A stretch of 6,507 bases of DNA from the NCBI GenBank assembly GCA_018971455.1, contig JAGXAV010000123.1:1-6507 (forward strand). Direction: 5' to 3'. This DNA comes from Rhodospirillales bacterium (GTDB taxonomy: Bacteria > Pseudomonadota > Alphaproteobacteria > Acetobacterales > Acetobacteraceae). A model generated the notes under the pieces. It searched no databases. It was not told the DNA's origin and saw nothing but the letters and a program-made list of their open reading frames with translations. Both the position numbers and the translations under genes were made by a program. Shown here piece by piece: positions 5,785 to 6,507 of the stretch (position 1 is the stretch's first letter; every line of letters begins with the position of its first letter).

Positions 5785-6507
5785 GGCTGGGACTCCTTGG
5801 CGCTGGCTTCGGCCAAAGCCTGTTCATAGGCACGCGCGAAGCTTTTGCCGAACACGCTGTCGAAATCATCGCTCAGCGCCTGGGTGATGGCGGCGTGCAG
5901 CTTCTCGAACTCGTCCCAGGCGCGTGCCTTGCGCGCGCCGGGCAGGGCAATGCCGCCGCCCTCGGCGGCGTTGCGCAGGGGGGCGGGGTCGAGGCGGGCG
6001 AGCAGGGCACGCACCGCCGTCTGCATCGCCGCGACCGAGGCCAGCTCGTGCAGGCGGATGTCGCGCAGCGCGTCGGCCACCGCGGCGCCCGGCGCCATGT
6101 CGCTGCGCCGCCCCGCGCCGATCAGCGCGGTCAGCGCGTCATCATCGCCGGTGGAGAATTTCAGCGGGTTGTTGCCGCGCGCGCGGATCATCGTCTGCTC
6201 GATGCGGAACTCGCCCTTGATGGCGGCGCGCGCGATCAGCACCTGGCGCAGCCCGCCGACCAGGGCACGGAATGCCGCCCCCAACGCCTCCATCTTGGCC
6301 ACCGGATCGCCGACATCCGTGCCGGCCATGTCCGCGCCGCGCAGGAAGGCGGCGAGCAGCGTGCCATCGCCGGCGGTGGCGGCCGGCGCGGCGGCACTCT
6401 GCGGGGTCGGCGCCGTCATCGGCACGGCCGGCATGGGGGCGACCGGCATGGGGGCGACCGGCAAGGGGGCGATCGGGGCGAAGGGGGCCGGCGCCTCGTC
6501 GAACGGC
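5781..6507 (-). CDS. tagH: T6SS FHA-domain scaffold protein (TagH/Fha), C-terminal part only
   Basis: Fha proteins are cytoplasmic T6SS scaffolds. The N-terminal FHA domain binds phosphothreonine on a partner, while the conserved C-terminal domain is specific to T6SS. The window shows 241 residues with no start; the frame is open to the right edge, so the FHA domain is off-window and its presence is inferred from the family. The visible part starts with a Pro/Ala-rich linker holding three pentapeptide repeats (P-V/I-A-P-M/L), then the T6SS Fha C-terminal domain. Recognisable blocks are IKGEFRIEQTMIRARGNNPL followed by KF, LRDIRLHELA, MQTAVRALLARLDP, LPGARKARAWDEFE and DDFDSVFGKSFARAYEQ. All match the family's usual signatures. 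The TGA stop overlaps the tssJ start by 4 bases. The order fha-tssJ-tssK-tssL-tssM matches clusters such as Pseudomonas H1, where a Thr kinase/phosphatase pair controls the system. Confidence 0.93.
   Translation of the reverse strand, partial: PFDEAPAPFAPIAPLPVAPMPVAPMPAVPMTAPTPQSAAAPAATAGDGTLLAAFLRGADMAGTDVGDPVAKMEALGAAFRALVGGLRQVLIARAAIKGEFRIEQTMIRARGNNPLKFSTGDDDALTALIGAGRRSDMAPGAAVADALRDIRLHELASVAAMQTAVRALLARLDPAPLRNAAEGGGIALPGARKARAWDEFEKLHAAITQALSDDFDSVFGKSFARAYEQALAEASAKESQP
5793..5798 (-). promoter_or_regulatory. Strong Shine-Dalgarno of tssJ inside the fha 3' end
   Basis: On the minus strand the sequence is AAGGAG, then 8 bases, then GTG at 5784. It is the best ribosome-binding site in the window and supports the GTG start for tssJ, which overlaps the fha stop codon as GTGA. 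Confidence 0.8.
6431..6475 (-). repeat. Three tandem 15-bp repeats in the fha linker
   Basis: On the plus strand GCATGGGGGCGACCG occurs twice exactly (6431-6445, 6446-6460), then once with two changes (6461-6475). In the fha frame each unit encodes a pentapeptide P-V/I-A-P-M/L. Being a multiple of three, changes in copy number would lengthen or shorten the linker between the FHA and C-terminal domains without a frameshift. Confidence 0.9.

Noticed and set aside
1..6507. Search for tRNA, rRNA, CRISPR arrays, insertion sequences, attachment sites and intrinsic terminators
   Set aside because: The window is almost entirely coding, with gaps of at most 64 bases. No direct-repeat array, terminal inverted repeat, transposase motif or hairpin with a T run was seen.

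Overview
The window is the membrane-complex part of a type VI secretion system (T6SS) operon. All genes are on the minus strand and are read from the right edge to the left: tagH/fha (5' end missing), tssJ, tssK, tssL, tssM (3' end missing). The DNA is very G+C-rich (roughly 70 % by eye). Codons end mostly in G or C, which produces many long but meaningless open frames on both strands. The gene set, lipoprotein signal and codon use point to a high-GC Gram-negative proteobacterium. An alphaproteobacterium is my best guess, but the sequence does not prove it.

Layout: 6507-5781 holds the C-terminal part of the FHA-domain scaffold protein; its pThr-binding FHA domain would lie beyond the window. 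5784-5320 is tssJ, the outer-membrane lipoprotein, whose GTG start overlaps the fha stop by 4 bases. 5255-3927 is tssK, the baseplate adaptor. 3890-2523 is tssL, a 'specialised' form with a cytoplasmic DotU domain, one membrane span, a proline-rich linker and a periplasmic OmpA-like peptidoglycan-binding domain. 2507-1 is tssM, with two N-terminal membrane helices, a cytoplasmic NTPase-like domain with intact Walker A, a third membrane helix and a long periplasmic part cut by the window edge. Gaps between genes are -4, 64, 36 and 15 bases. No terminator or promoter is seen, so one transcript is likely.

Together, TssJ (outer membrane), TssM (both membranes) and TssL (inner membrane, clamped to the wall) form the envelope channel. 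TssK docks the baseplate to the cytoplasmic face of TssL/TssM. Fha is the regulatory scaffold. A threonine-containing motif at the TssL N-terminus (T15) resembles the phosphothreonine site bound by Fha in Agrobacterium, suggesting control by a PpkA/PppA-type kinase and phosphatase whose genes are not in the window.

I see no undescribed system here. The points worth a second look are details: the TssL T15 switch candidate, polyproline runs in three of the membrane-complex proteins, a twin-arginine-like lipoprotein signal on TssJ, the retained peptidoglycan-binding residues in TssL, and a 15-bp tandem repeat in fha.
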